A stretch of DNA of 48,544 bases, from NCBI RefSeq assembly GCF_965656765.1, contig NZ_CBFHLV010000018.1, positions 1 to 48,544 on the forward strand. Direction: 5' to 3'. The notes under the pieces are model-generated. The model had not been told where the DNA came from and did not search any database. It saw only the letters and a program-made list of their open reading frames with translations. This document shows, in pieces, positions 8,046 through 17,514 of the stretch. The first letter of the stretch is position 1; each line of letters opens with the position of its first letter. The translations under genes and the position numbers were made by a program. The stretch comes from Marivita sp965656765 (GTDB lineage Bacteria > Pseudomonadota > Alphaproteobacteria > Rhodobacterales > Rhodobacteraceae).

Positions 8046-8503
8046 GCGGGCAGGTCCATCATGGCCGAAAATTCACATTCTGCTGCCATTTCACCGTCGA
8101 CCGTTGCCACACCCCCAAATTTCCAAACCTTGCCGCCCGGCTTGCCGCGCAAGGTGGTCAACCGCATCTCAAGCTGATCACCGGGGATCACCTTGCGGCG
8201 AAATTTGCATTTGTCGATGGCCATGAAGTAAATCAGCATTTCCTTGTCCGCGAGATCGAGCGCGGTGCCCACCATCACCGCTGCTGTCTGTGCCATCGCC
8301 TCGATGATCGTGACGCCAGGCATGATCGGCGTGCCGGGAAAATGGCCCTGAAAGTGCGGCTCGTTCATGGTGACGTTCTTAATGCCAAGCGCCGATTGCG
8401 TGCCGTTAATCTCTTCCACGCGGTCCACAAGCAGGAACGGATAGCGGTGTGGCAGGATGCGCTGGATCAGCTGGATGTCTGCACGAAGAAGCGTGTCGCT
8501 CAT
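8042..8503 (-). CDS. fabZ: 3-hydroxyacyl-ACP dehydratase FabZ
   Basis: 153-residue hot-dog-fold dehydratase of fatty acid synthesis; it competes with LpxA for 3-hydroxyacyl-ACP. The family core is clear: LPHRYPFLLVDRV, then HFQGHFPGTPIMPG with the catalytic His, and IEAMAQTAAV with the catalytic Glu. I chose ATG 8503 (MSDTLLRAD) over the in-frame ATG 8542 because AAAGGAC lies 6-12 bases upstream of 8503 and the extra 13 residues are not family-like. Located 62 bases after skp and overlapping lpxA by 4 bases. Confidence 0.96.
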   Translation of the reverse strand: MSDTLLRADIQLIQRILPHRYPFLLVDRVEEINGTQSALGIKNVTMNEPHFQGHFPGTPIMPGVTIIEAMAQTAAVMVGTALDLADKEMLIYFMAIDKCKFRRKVIPGDQLEMRLTTLRGKPGGKVWKFGGVATVDGEMAAECEFSAMMDLPA

Positions 8504-8565
8504 GGGGCGTCCTTTTTGATCTTGTTGGGCTGTGAGTACCAATCCCGATGCCGGGGGGCAAGGTT

Positions 8566-9159
8566 TCAGGGGCGCAGCGGCAGGATCTCTGCACCTTCAC
8601 CGAATTCTGTATTGACCCGAAGGATGGCCTGTTCGGTGATATCGACCGAGTCCACACTGAGCAGAACCACACGGCGGTCTAGAACAGCGACAGCCCCGCT
8701 TTCGACCATCAACTGAAGCAGAACCGGCTGCGCTGCGGTCAATAGTGCGCGGCGCGCCTCTTCGCTGCGGGCACCGAGAGCACGAGCCTTTTCGTCTTGT
8801 TCACGACGTAGACGTTGGACTTTTTCGTCAAAAGCTTCTGCTCGCGCGCGGAAATCGGCGGGCGGCAAGCTTTCCCGCAATTCGGTCAGTTCGCGTTCTT
8901 CGGCAGTCAGGTCTGCCTCGATGCGGCGGTTGTCAGCAGCGATTTCAAGACTTTCCGCTTCGATTTCACGAGAAATCCGTTTGCCAAATTCGCTTTGCGT
9001 ATAAAGCGCCTCAGGCGCGACTGTCAGGATCAGACTTTGCACCACGCCGACATTTGACAAACCACCATCTTGCTGTGCTTGGGTGGACGTCGGCCCCGAA
9101 ACCAAGCAAAGAAGCGCTCCGAAGAGCGCTCCTGTCCATGTGCGACAATGATCCGACAT
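8566..9159 (-). CDS. skp: OmpH/Skp-family periplasmic chaperone
   Basis: 197 residues with a signal peptide (LFGALLCLVSGPTSTQAQ, cleavage near 29). The mature part, residues 60-150, is strongly helical and charged with coiled-coil character (EIEAESLEIAADNRRIEADL onward), as in the tentacles of Skp, which holds unfolded outer-membrane proteins in the periplasm until BamA inserts them. Sequence identity in this family is low, so the call rests on architecture and on its position directly behind bamA: the bamA stop begins at 9160 and this gene starts at 9159 with no spacer. Confidence 0.88.
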   Translation of the reverse strand: MSDHCRTWTGALFGALLCLVSGPTSTQAQQDGGLSNVGVVQSLILTVAPEALYTQSEFGKRISREIEAESLEIAADNRRIEADLTAEERELTELRESLPPADFRARAEAFDEKVQRLRREQDEKARALGARSEEARRALLTAAQPVLLQLMVESGAVAVLDRRVVLLSVDSVDITEQAILRVNTEFGEGAEILPLRP

Positions 9160-11502
9160 TTAGAACTGCGTTGAGATTGTCAGATCGAAGGATTGCACTT
9201 CGTCGAACTGTTCCTTGCTCAGCGCTTCACTGAAGTTAAAGCGCAGCGGACCAAGCGGCGTGGTCCAGAAGACCGATACACCGACCACGTGACGGGCGGT
9301 GAAGTCGTCGTACAGGACATTTGCATTTGTTTCCTCTAGGCCCCAAAGGCTACCAACGTCATAAAACACGCCGCCAGAGATGCCGTATTCTTCGGGCAAG
9401 GGCAGCGGGAATTCGGCCTCGAACCGGGCCACTGCGAAGTAGTTGCCCCCCAACGGATCATTCACATCGCCTGGCCCAACTTCACGTGGACCAATGCCGC
9501 CGCCTTCGAAGCCCCGCATTAGGTTCGATCCCAAAGAAAAACGGTCAGTGACGCGCGACGAACCTTCGGAATAGCTCAGGGCACCAGCTTGCAACGTGGC
9601 GCGCAATGTCACGTCATCGTTCAGGATTTTGGTCTGAGCCACTGCACGGAGGTTGGATTCCACATAGGTGCTATCACCCCCGAGGCCGCCAAAATCCTGA
9701 CCGAATTCAAAAAGCACACCGGCATTCGGGTTCAACCCTGTCCGGCGCGTGTCATAGCTGTAGCGATACCCGACAAAGCTGTCCCATACCTCACCGCGGG
9801 CCGCTTCAGCATTGATGATCGACCCAACCGAGGCGTTCAGATTGGTAATCTCGGAATAACGTGCGCCGTAACGCAGATTCAGGCGACCATTTTCGGACAC
9901 AGGGAACGTAAACCCGGTAGAGAAATTGCCGATCGCCGTGTCATATTCAGCCGATGCGTTGTCCGTCTCAAGGTAGTTGACGCTGAAGTTATACGCGACA
10001 TCACGGCCCAAGAACGCAGGTTCGGTGAACGAGAAACTGTAGTTCGACGAATCCACGCCCGTCGTCACGCCCAAGGCAAGCTGCTGACCGCGACCCAGGA
10101 AGTTTCGTTCGCTAAATGTGATCGCCGCGCCAAACCCGCTGCTGGTCGAGTATGACCCACCAAAGCTAAGCGCGCCAGTTGGGCGTTCTTCGACATCAAC
10201 GTCGATCACGACCTGCTGAGGTGTGGAACCTTCGCGCGCCTCAACATTGGATTCGTTAAAGAAACCAAGCGCGCGAACACGTTCGGCACTCTCGCGAATT
10301 TCACGCGGATTGAAAGGGTCGCCTTCGACAATGCGAAACTGACGACGAACAACACGGTCCAATGTGGTCGTGTTGCCTTCGATGTCGATGCGTTCCACAA
10401 ACACCCGCTCGCCCCGGGTCAGTAGAAATTCAACATCCAGCGTAAGGTCTCGATCATTACGTGTGACGCGCGGTTCTACGCGCACAAAGTTCAGGCCCTC
10501 GCGGATCGCAAGGCGTTCCAGGCGCGCAATCTCGGTCTCAACCGCTGTTGGCGAATATGTGCGACCACTGCGCAAACGGATCGCCCTCTGGAAGACGTCA
10601 GGGTCTACTTCGGCCAGATCAGATGTGGCAGTGACTTCGCCAAAATTGAACTGCTGACCCTCTTCGACATTGAACGTGATGAAATAGGCGTCACGCTCTT
10701 CGCTGAGTTCGGCATTCACGCCGGTGGTGCGGAAATCGACATAGCCGCGAGATTGGTAGAAATCACGCAGAACCTGACGGTCGAATTCGATCCGGTCTTC
10801 GATAAAGGTGTCTGATTGGACAAGGGCACGAAACAGACCGGCTTGTTTGGTTTCAAGAACACGGCGCAGACGGCGGTCGCTGAACACTTGGTTGCCGGCA
10901 AAACCGATACGCTCAACCTCTGATACACCGCCTTCGAAAACTTCGAACACCAGATCAATACGGTTATCAGACCGGCGAATGACCTTGGGCTGAACCCGGG
11001 CAGCAATCCGGCCCTGCTGAGAATAGGCTTCGGTGATACGTGCCGCGTCTGCCTCGGCGGTAGAGGGGCTGAACACACGGCGCGATTCCGACTGGACGAT
11101 GCTTGACAGTGTTTCGTCGTCGACGCGTGCGTTCCCTTCGAATGTGATGCGGTTCACAGTCGGATATTCAACGACCCGTACAACAAGCGTGTTTCCACGT
11201 GGTTCAATCTCGACGCTCTCAAAGAGGCCAGAGGCAAGAACCCGCTGATAACCGTCATTCAGTTCAGCAGCTGATACGGTTTCGCCGCGCGCAACTCCTA
11301 GAAAGCTTGCAATTGTGCCTGCCTCGATCCGTTGATTGCCTTCAACCGAAATCGCGTTGAAGCGGAAATCCTGCGCCATCGCCATATCCGGCGTGGACAG
11401 AACACCAACGCCAAGCGCGACCGATGCAGCAATAAGAAATGGACGGACCGACGATTTACGCGATGATTTCCGCGTTACCTGCTCGCCTGTTTTTTGTGTC
11501 AT
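9160..11502 (-). CDS. bamA: Outer-membrane protein assembly factor BamA
   Basis: 780-residue Omp85 protein, the central insertase of the BAM complex. After a long signal region (positively charged RKSSRKSSVR, hydrophobic stretch, cleavage around DMAMAQ) come five POTRA domains (about 50-420; first one begins FRFNAISVEGNQRIEAG) and a 16-strand barrel. The barrel contains the lid-lock segment with RGFEGGGIGPR and ends in the aromatic terminal strand FDLTISTQF. I chose ATG 11502 (MTQKTG) over the TTG at 11511 because an AGTAGG motif sits at a usable distance before the ATG and not before the TTG. Directly followed by skp; preceded by a 52-codon membrane protein gene and rseP, matching the usual alphaproteobacterial order. 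Confidence 0.97.
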   Translation of the reverse strand: MTQKTGEQVTRKSSRKSSVRPFLIAASVALGVGVLSTPDMAMAQDFRFNAISVEGNQRIEAGTIASFLGVARGETVSAAELNDGYQRVLASGLFESVEIEPRGNTLVVRVVEYPTVNRITFEGNARVDDETLSSIVQSESRRVFSPSTAEADAARITEAYSQQGRIAARVQPKVIRRSDNRIDLVFEVFEGGVSEVERIGFAGNQVFSDRRLRRVLETKQAGLFRALVQSDTFIEDRIEFDRQVLRDFYQSRGYVDFRTTGVNAELSEERDAYFITFNVEEGQQFNFGEVTATSDLAEVDPDVFQRAIRLRSGRTYSPTAVETEIARLERLAIREGLNFVRVEPRVTRNDRDLTLDVEFLLTRGERVFVERIDIEGNTTTLDRVVRRQFRIVEGDPFNPREIRESAERVRALGFFNESNVEAREGSTPQQVVIDVDVEERPTGALSFGGSYSTSSGFGAAITFSERNFLGRGQQLALGVTTGVDSSNYSFSFTEPAFLGRDVAYNFSVNYLETDNASAEYDTAIGNFSTGFTFPVSENGRLNLRYGARYSEITNLNASVGSIINAEAARGEVWDSFVGYRYSYDTRRTGLNPNAGVLFEFGQDFGGLGGDSTYVESNLRAVAQTKILNDDVTLRATLQAGALSYSEGSSRVTDRFSLGSNLMRGFEGGGIGPREVGPGDVNDPLGGNYFAVARFEAEFPLPLPEEYGISGGVFYDVGSLWGLEETNANVLYDDFTARHVVGVSVFWTTPLGPLRFNFSEALSKEQFDEVQSFDLTISTQF

Positions 11503-11586
11503 TGTTGGCAACCTACTCAGACATCCCTTTTAGGACGTGAGTACCCAGATTGCCTTAGCTTGTCAAAAGCGCAGAGGCCGTGTCGA

Positions 11587-11745
11587 TCAATAGCGGACCG
11601 GGTGTGTCATCACGTCAATCATGAGCGAACCAAGATAGGCGCCCAGAAACAACGATGCCGCAATCGCAAAGACGTAAATCAGCCGGTCCCAATTGATGGA
11701 AAGCAGTAGGCTAAAGGAGCGGTAGCTGTCTTGGATCGTTTGCAT
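11587..11745 (-). CDS. Small single-span membrane protein between rseP and bamA
   Basis: 52 residues (MQTIQDSYRSFSLLL to THPVRY) with one membrane span at about 23-43 (IYVFAIAASLFLGAYLGSL). ATG 11745 has a clear ribosome-binding site, GAGGT, 5 bases upstream; a longer frame from 11802 lacks one and adds 19 residues of poor quality. It lies in the rseP-bamA gap on the same strand as both. I recognise no family and assign no function. Position suggests a link to envelope biogenesis, which is inference only. Confidence 0.7.
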   Translation of the reverse strand: MQTIQDSYRSFSLLLSINWDRLIYVFAIAASLFLGAYLGSLMIDVMTHPVRY

Positions 11746-11807
11746 GGCAGACCTCGGATACGTAATTGCAGGTCTGGAAATGCCGGTAGAATGTGTCAGC
11801 AATCAGG

Positions 11808-11847
11808 CACAAAGGGGGACGATTCTGTGAAATCGTTCCCCTTTGTG
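11808..11847. repeat. 17-bp inverted repeat after rseP
   Basis: Left arm 11808-11824 starts CACAAAGGGG, right arm 11831-11847 ends CCCCTTTGTG; the arms pair over 17 bases with a single G-U and a 6-base loop. No T run follows on either strand, so this is not a textbook terminator. It lies between the rseP stop and the small membrane-protein gene and could be a processing or stability hairpin, or a protein-binding palindrome. Confidence 0.7.
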
Positions 11848-11878
11848 GCGGCTGTCCTGTGATGAGTTTCAGCCGGTA

Positions 11879-13222
11879 TCAGGGGCAAAACAGATCGTTT
11901 GAGAGGGCGAACAACATCAGCGACAGCAACATGGTCAAGCCGATGGCCATCAACACGCGCAAGGCCTTGTCGCTGGGCGGACGGCCCGTGACGGCCTCGT
12001 AGGCGTGAAACACCAAGTGACCACCGTCCAAAACGGGAATCGGGAACAGGTTCAAAAGGCCAACTGCAGTGCTCAGAACCGCGATGAACCAGATAAAGCT
12101 TGTCGTTCCTTGCGACGCCATTGATCCGGATGTTTCCGCAATTCCAATCGGTCCGGACAGATTACACGTGCTAATCGCGCCGGTGATCATCGACCACAGC
12201 CCCGTCAGCGACCCGTCGACGATCCGGCCGGTTTGCTGGATACCCGACACAAACGCGTCGATAGCACCCCGCATCTCGGTCGCAGGCTCAAAAAACATGC
12301 CGCCCACAATTCCGATACGATAATTGGTTTCGAATGTCCCGTCGCGCTGCGGTTCGTCTGTGCTGCGCGGGGTGAGTTGCAAATCGCGAATGTCGCCGCC
12401 GCGCCAAACCTCAAGATTTAGAGTGGCCCCTTCCGACCCCTCAACCGCTTCGCGCAATTGCTCGAACGCATAAATGTTCGATCCATCAACAGAAATGATG
12501 ATGTCGCCCGCCTGGAACCCAGCATCGTCCGCAGCCGAGCGCGGAATAATCTGCGTGGCAACGGGCGGATACACATAGGGCCCCTGCACCACCAGTTGGT
12601 CATCGCCGCGTTGCACGGTGTAGTCCAGATGTTCTTGCTGCGGCAGGTCATCAAGGAATGACTGAAAGCTGGAGGATTCGCTGTAGGCAGGCAGGTCGAC
12701 ACCTTCGATTTCGATCAGAACATCACCAACTTGAAGCTCGTTCTGGGCCGGAACTGCACGTAACTCACCAACTTTGACCGGGTCGGTCACATCGCCACGC
12801 AGCATGAATATGCCTGTGAAAATCAGAATCGACAGGGCGAAATTAAACACGGGGCCGGCCGCGACAGTGGCAGCCCGCGCCCACAAAGGTGCGCCATTCA
12901 TTGTGCGCCGACGTTCGCTTTCCGATAGCACGGCCATGGCCTCGTCGTCTTTGCCACCAGAGGCGTTGCTATCGCCTTTGAATTTGACATAGCCGCCCAA
13001 AGGCAGCAGCGCGAATTGCCATTTCGTGCCGCGTTTATCCACCCGCGAAAACAGGACTGGACCAAAGCCCAGCGAGAAAACATCGGCATCAATTCCAGAC
13101 CAACGGCCAACGATGTAATGCCCGTATTCGTGAATTGCCACGATCACCGACAGGGCGATCACAAAGGCAAGGAGGGTCCAAATCAAACTACCAAACTGCG
13201 GCAGCAGCGCTGCTATATCCAA
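11879..13222 (-). CDS. rseP: RIP metalloprotease RseP (site-2 protease)
   Basis: 447-residue membrane zinc protease. HEYGH at 31-35 in the first membrane segment gives two zinc ligands and the catalytic Glu; the third ligand is in the late motif PVLDGGHLVFH before the last two spans. Two PDZ-like domains lie between (about 125-290; one contains AADDAGFQAGDIIISVDG). Family members make the second, intramembrane cut in anti-sigma factors and clear signal peptides. No anti-sigma target is visible in the window. The gap to dxr upstream is 3 bases, so both are in one operon. Confidence 0.96.
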   Translation of the reverse strand: MDIAALLPQFGSLIWTLLAFVIALSVIVAIHEYGHYIVGRWSGIDADVFSLGFGPVLFSRVDKRGTKWQFALLPLGGYVKFKGDSNASGGKDDEAMAVLSESERRRTMNGAPLWARAATVAAGPVFNFALSILIFTGIFMLRGDVTDPVKVGELRAVPAQNELQVGDVLIEIEGVDLPAYSESSSFQSFLDDLPQQEHLDYTVQRGDDQLVVQGPYVYPPVATQIIPRSAADDAGFQAGDIIISVDGSNIYAFEQLREAVEGSEGATLNLEVWRGGDIRDLQLTPRSTDEPQRDGTFETNYRIGIVGGMFFEPATEMRGAIDAFVSGIQQTGRIVDGSLTGLWSMITGAISTCNLSGPIGIAETSGSMASQGTTSFIWFIAVLSTAVGLLNLFPIPVLDGGHLVFHAYEAVTGRPPSDKALRVLMAIGLTMLLSLMLFALSNDLFCP

Positions 13223-13225
13223 AGC

Positions 13226-14398
13226 TCAACCCTCTAATTCGTTCATGATTTCATCTGCCCGTACACGTGCGAGATGGTCTAACTGGTCGACGTTATCAAG
13301 GGTGATGGCGGCATCAATATGTCCCGGATGAGCCGATATTCTGGACAAGGTCTCTTCGACAACCAACGCAATCTGTTGAAATCCGATGCGTTTCGCGATG
13401 AACCCATCCAGCGCGCGTTCCTTAGCCGCATTAAACACAGCGCCTGACAAACCGCCCGTCGCCATCACCTCGCGCGCCAGCCGAAGCGCGGGCCAACGCG
13501 TTTCATCTGCGGGTCGAAACGTCAACTGCCCCAGCTTGACCAAATCAAGCCTTTCAACCGGCAATGCCTTGCGATCCGGGTAATTCAAGGCAAAACCGAT
13601 AGCGTGACGCATATCCGGCGGGCCAACATGCGCCATCAACGCACCATCATTAAAGCCGACAAGCGCGTGGATCATCGATTCCGGATGAACTACTGCTTCG
13701 ATTTGCGACGGATCAATCTGGAAAAACTCACGTGTTTCAATTAGTTCCAGAGCTTTGTTGAACATCGATGCGCTATCGATCGTAATGCGTTGTCCCATGT
13801 CCCAATTCGGGTGCTGCGCAGCTTGCTCCGGGGTGGCTTTCGCCAAGTCTTCTATCGGCCAGTCTCGGAATGCGCCGCCAGATGCGGTGATGATCACACG
13901 TTCCACTGCACTGAGGTCCTCGCCGATGAGTGCCTGAAACACAGCCGAATGTTCGCTATCCACGGGCAAGATCGACGCGCCATGCGCTTTCGCCGTCGAC
14001 AGCATCAGAGGGCCCGCGCAAACCATGCTTTCCTTGTTCGCAAGAGCAAGGCTTGCCCCCTGTTCGAGCGCACGTAGGCCCGGTGCCAACCCAGCCGATC
14101 CGACGATGGATGACATAACCCAATCGGCGGGACGGCTTGCCGCCTCGATCAAAGCTGCAGGACCAGCCGCCGCTTCGATACCTGTGCCAGACAGCGCCGC
14201 GCGCAGGTCGTTCAAACGCGTGGGATCGGCAGTGATCGCAATTTCCGCATCAAACAGAATAGCATCCCCGGCCAGCTGGGCGATGTTCTGATCCCCGGTC
14301 AGGGCAACCACCTGATAGGCGTCGCGCTCTCGCGCGATCAAATCAAGCGTGTTCTGCCCGATCGAGCCTGTAGCCCCGAAAATCGTTATGCGCCTCAT
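13226..14398 (-). CDS. dxr: 1-deoxy-D-xylulose 5-phosphate reductoisomerase Dxr
   Basis: 390-residue second enzyme of the MEP isoprenoid pathway; it converts DXP to MEP using NADPH and a divalent metal. N-terminal NADPH motif FGATGSIGQNT (residues 8-18), metal and substrate blocks LPVDSEHSAVFQ and ITASGGAFRDWP, and the segment INKALELIE-like SMFNKALELIETREFF are all present. It supplies isoprenoid precursors for UppS encoded upstream. The start overlaps cdsA by 4 bases. Confidence 0.97.
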   Translation of the reverse strand: MRRITIFGATGSIGQNTLDLIARERDAYQVVALTGDQNIAQLAGDAILFDAEIAITADPTRLNDLRAALSGTGIEAAAGPAALIEAASRPADWVMSSIVGSAGLAPGLRALEQGASLALANKESMVCAGPLMLSTAKAHGASILPVDSEHSAVFQALIGEDLSAVERVIITASGGAFRDWPIEDLAKATPEQAAQHPNWDMGQRITIDSASMFNKALELIETREFFQIDPSQIEAVVHPESMIHALVGFNDGALMAHVGPPDMRHAIGFALNYPDRKALPVERLDLVKLGQLTFRPADETRWPALRLAREVMATGGLSGAVFNAAKERALDGFIAKRIGFQQIALVVEETLSRISAHPGHIDAAITLDNVDQLDHLARVRADEIMNELEG

Positions 14399-15183
14399 GG
14401 AGACCCCGGTGGAAAACCGACAAGTTGTCCGGCGATCACGATAAACAACGCAGCGCCCAGCATGCCGTCAAACCGATCAAGCAAACCACCGTGGCCTGGG
14501 ATCAGGTGTGAACTGTCTTTGACCCCTGCCCGACGTTTGATCGCGCTTTCTGCGATATCCCCGATCTGGCTTGCCATGCTGACCGCGATGCTGACACCGA
14601 TCAACCCAATACCGGCTGTTGTTCCGCTTGCAAACAAAAGCGCAACCACAGCCGATCCGGCCCAACCGGCCACGGTCCCGGACCATGTTTTCTTGGGACT
14701 GACCCGCGGCCAAAGCTTGGGCCCGCCAATCAGGCGCCCTGCAAAATACCCTGCGATGTCGGTAACAACGACAACCAATAAAAGCCAAACCATCCATGTC
14801 AGGCCGAAGTCGTCGCGCAACGTCATCAGACCGTAGCCCGCCAGCAAGATGAAAGCGGTAAAGACCGCGTAGGTCACGCCGCCCCGCTCCATCCGACCAA
14901 GGCCGAGCATCGACGGCATCAACAGTAATGGCAGCGCAAAAGATGCTGGAATTTCAACGGCGATCATTGACACAAGGGCCGATACGACTGCTAGGATCAA
15001 AGGCGATTTGCTGCGGGCGGTGTCCAGCATGGTCACCAATTCCCAGACCATCAGTCCAACGACAATTGAGATCAGACCGTGAAACCAAAGGCCACCCAAC
15101 CAAACACCGAGTGCGCCAATAGCCACCATCGCCACGGCGGAAAACAGCCGCGGTGCAAGGTCGTCCCACTTGCCTGAGCTCAT
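14395..15183 (-). CDS. cdsA: Phosphatidate cytidylyltransferase CdsA
   Basis: 262-residue polytopic inner-membrane enzyme making CDP-diacylglycerol from phosphatidate and CTP, the branch point for phospholipid synthesis. Seven or so hydrophobic segments; the C-terminal third has the family signature SPKKTWSG...GDIAESAIKRRAGVKDSS...HGGLLDRFDG, which carries the catalytic Asp residues. Overlaps uppS upstream and dxr downstream by 4 bases each. Confidence 0.96.
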   Translation of the reverse strand: MSSGKWDDLAPRLFSAVAMVAIGALGVWLGGLWFHGLISIVVGLMVWELVTMLDTARSKSPLILAVVSALVSMIAVEIPASFALPLLLMPSMLGLGRMERGGVTYAVFTAFILLAGYGLMTLRDDFGLTWMVWLLLVVVVTDIAGYFAGRLIGGPKLWPRVSPKKTWSGTVAGWAGSAVVALLFASGTTAGIGLIGVSIAVSMASQIGDIAESAIKRRAGVKDSSHLIPGHGGLLDRFDGMLGAALFIVIAGQLVGFPPGSP

Positions 15184-15911
15184 GCCACCACTGCGCCGAA
15201 ACGGCGTTCACGGGAACCGAAACCACCGACAACCTTTTGGAATTCCCCAGCGGTGAAGTCTGGCCAGAGCGTGTCGATGAATTCGTATTCCGAGTATGCA
15301 CTTTGCCATAACAGAAAATTTGAGATCCGCGCTTCGCCACTTGTTCGTATCACCAAATCAGGATCCGGCAAAACACATGTATCTAAATACTTTGGAAGCG
15401 TTTCTTCATCCACTGCATTAGGATCAAGTTTGCCACTCGCAACATCTTGAGCAAGGCGTTTGGTCGCGCGGGCGACCTCGTCCCGGCCACCATAATTAAT
15501 GGCGATGGTCAGGTTCACGGTCTGACAATTGGCCGTCAACGCCTCAAGCTCGTCCATCATCGCGACCAGCTTTTTGTCCAGCCGAACCCGGTCACCAATA
15601 AACCGCACGCAGACATCATTGTCTTTGAGCGCCTTGGCCTCGCGGGTAATGTAGCGGCGAAATAGACTCATGAGCCCGGCAACTTCGGATTGCGTCCGCT
15701 TCCAGTTTTCGGTCGAGAACGCAAAAACCGTCAGGTAATCGACCCCAAGGTCAGGGCACGCTTCGACAATTTCGCGCACGCGACGTGCACCGGCCTGATG
15801 CCCAAACAGACGTGGACGGCCCTGCTGAGTCGCCCAGCGACCGTTGCCATCCATGATGATCGCCACATGGCGTGGACCGTCATCTTTTGTTGTGGGCCTA
15901 GCCTGAGCCAT
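15180..15911 (-). CDS. uppS: Undecaprenyl diphosphate synthase UppS
   Basis: 243-residue cis-prenyltransferase producing the C55 lipid carrier for peptidoglycan and O-antigen. The N-terminal motif IIMDGNGRWA holds the catalytic Asp21; later blocks LTVFAFSTENW, INYGGRDEV and the C-terminal PDLVIRTSGEARISNFLLWQ region are typical. In this last block the segment reads SEYEFIDTLWPDF. Normal length. 26 bases after frr and overlapping cdsA by 4. Confidence 0.97.
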   Translation of the reverse strand: MAQARPTTKDDGPRHVAIIMDGNGRWATQQGRPRLFGHQAGARRVREIVEACPDLGVDYLTVFAFSTENWKRTQSEVAGLMSLFRRYITREAKALKDNDVCVRFIGDRVRLDKKLVAMMDELEALTANCQTVNLTIAINYGGRDEVARATKRLAQDVASGKLDPNAVDEETLPKYLDTCVLPDPDLVIRTSGEARISNFLLWQSAYSEYEFIDTLWPDFTAGEFQKVVGGFGSRERRFGAVVA

Positions 15912-15937
15912 GGTGCCGAGATCCTTTCTTTGCAGTC

Positions 15938-16501
15938 TCAGACCTGCATGATCTCTTCTTGCTTTGTTTCCAAAGCAGCGTCGATCTTTTTGATGTAGGC
16001 GTCAGTCATTTCCTGCACCTCGGCCTCCCAGAACTTCTGGTCGTCCTCAGACAGGCCGTCCGACTTGGCCTTTTTGATCTGGTCCATCCCGTCGCGGCGA
16101 ATGTTGCGGACCGAAACACGTGCGTGTTCAGCATATTGTCCGGCAACCTTGCCCAATTCGCGGCGGCGCTCTTCGTTCAATTCAGGGATCGGCAACATGA
16201 TAATCGTGCCATTCAACTGCGGATTGATGCCCAAGCCGCTTTCCCGGATCGCTTTTTCAACCTTACCGACCAGACCTTTGTCCCACACGTTGACGGTGAC
16301 CATACGAGGTTCTGGCACGTTGACGGTGCCGACCTGGTTGATCGGGGTCATGCTGCCATAGGCGTCCACCATAACCGGTTCCAGCATCGATGCACTGGCA
16401 CGCCCGGTGCGCAACGACGCGAATTCGGTCCGCAAGTTGGTCATCGCGCCATCCATACGGCGGGTAAGATCATCGGTATCTAGTAGAAAATCGTCTGCCA
16501 T
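15938..16501 (-). CDS. frr: Ribosome recycling factor
   Basis: 187 residues, two-domain RRF that with EF-G splits post-termination ribosomes. Family blocks are visible: RTGRASASMLEPV, INQVGTVNVPEPR, EKAIRESGLGINPQLNG, and LNEERRRELGKVAGQYAEHARVS-type segment, with a C-terminal helical region. It follows pyrH by 130 bases, a gap that contains a TATACT sequence on the minus strand and could carry its own promoter. Confidence 0.97.
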   Translation of the reverse strand: MADDFLLDTDDLTRRMDGAMTNLRTEFASLRTGRASASMLEPVMVDAYGSMTPINQVGTVNVPEPRMVTVNVWDKGLVGKVEKAIRESGLGINPQLNGTIIMLPIPELNEERRRELGKVAGQYAEHARVSVRNIRRDGMDQIKKAKSDGLSEDDQKFWEAEVQEMTDAYIKKIDAALETKQEEIMQV

Positions 16502-16631
16502 GTGGCCCTCAAGAGCGGTTTTTGTGCTTTGATTTGGGTTCTAAGCGACACGTGCCCGAAAGTATAGCACCTTGCGTCGCCCTGCCGATTTCGAAACTCG
16601 GTTTGTGACGCTTTGGTACGAGAGCGTCGCC

Positions 16632-17384
16632 CTAACCCGACTTGGTGCTGCCACCATATACCTTGGTGTATGTGCCTTTACCTGCCAGAATTCCGCGGAA
16701 GCCACCGGGTTCATCCAGTGGGAACACGATAATTGGCAGATTGTTGTCACGAGCCAGCGCGATGGCCGATGCATCCATGACCTTTAGGTTCTTTTGCAGC
16801 ACCTCATCATAGCTGACGGCGTCATAGCGTTTGGCATCTGCATGTTCGCGAGGGTCTTTGTCGTAGATGCCGTCGACCCCATTCTTGCCCATAAAGATTG
16901 CTTCGCAGTTCATTTCGTTGGCGCGAAGCGCAGCGGCCGTATCGGTGGTGAAATACGGGTTGCCTGTGCCGCCCGCGAATACGCAGACACGCTTTTTTTC
17001 AAGATGGCGCACGGCGCGGCGTCGAATATACGGTTCAGCCACTTCGTCCATGCGGATGGCAGAAATCACCCGCGTGAAAACGTTTTGTTCTTCGAGCGCC
17101 GATTGCATCGCCAAAGCATTCATCACCGTGGCCAGCATACCCATGTAGTCTGCGGTTGTCCGCTCCATGCCTTGCGCACTGCCCTGAAGGCCACGGAACA
17201 CATTACCGCCGCCGATGACCATGCAAATCTCAACACCAAGATCGTGCACCGACTTCACTTCTTGTGCGATGCGCTGCACGGTTGGCGGGTGAAGTCCGAA
17301 CCCCTGATCCCCCATCAACGCCTCGCCCGATATCTTGAGCATGACGCGTTTGTATTTCGGATTAGGGGTTTGAGTGTCCGCCAT
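16632..17384 (-). CDS. pyrH: UMP kinase PyrH
   Basis: 250-residue bacterial UMP kinase (amino-acid-kinase fold), normally hexameric and GTP-activated; makes UDP for nucleic acids and UDP-sugars. Seen: MLKISGEALMG near the N-terminus, VIGGGNVFRG, the TADYMGMLATVMNALAMQ block and FAGGTGNPYFTTDTAAALRA. The C-terminal IVFPLDEPGG segment matches. First gene of the minus-strand envelope cluster; divergent from miaA across 130 bases. The usual upstream partners rpsB and tsf are not next to it here. Confidence 0.97.
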   Translation of the reverse strand: MADTQTPNPKYKRVMLKISGEALMGDQGFGLHPPTVQRIAQEVKSVHDLGVEICMVIGGGNVFRGLQGSAQGMERTTADYMGMLATVMNALAMQSALEEQNVFTRVISAIRMDEVAEPYIRRRAVRHLEKKRVCVFAGGTGNPYFTTDTAAALRANEMNCEAIFMGKNGVDGIYDKDPREHADAKRYDAVSYDEVLQKNLKVMDASAIALARDNNLPIIVFPLDEPGGFRGILAGKGTYTKVYGGSTKSG

Positions 17385-17514
17385 GTTGCGCTCCGTTTCA
17401 ACGAGAGTCTAAAGTTGCGTGCAACCTGTCGGAAATCCCGGCTAGGAGCAAGGCGAAGTCGCGATGCGCGGTTAACAGGTCGCAGCAACAGAAAACCTCA
17501 AGGGAGCTACCCGC

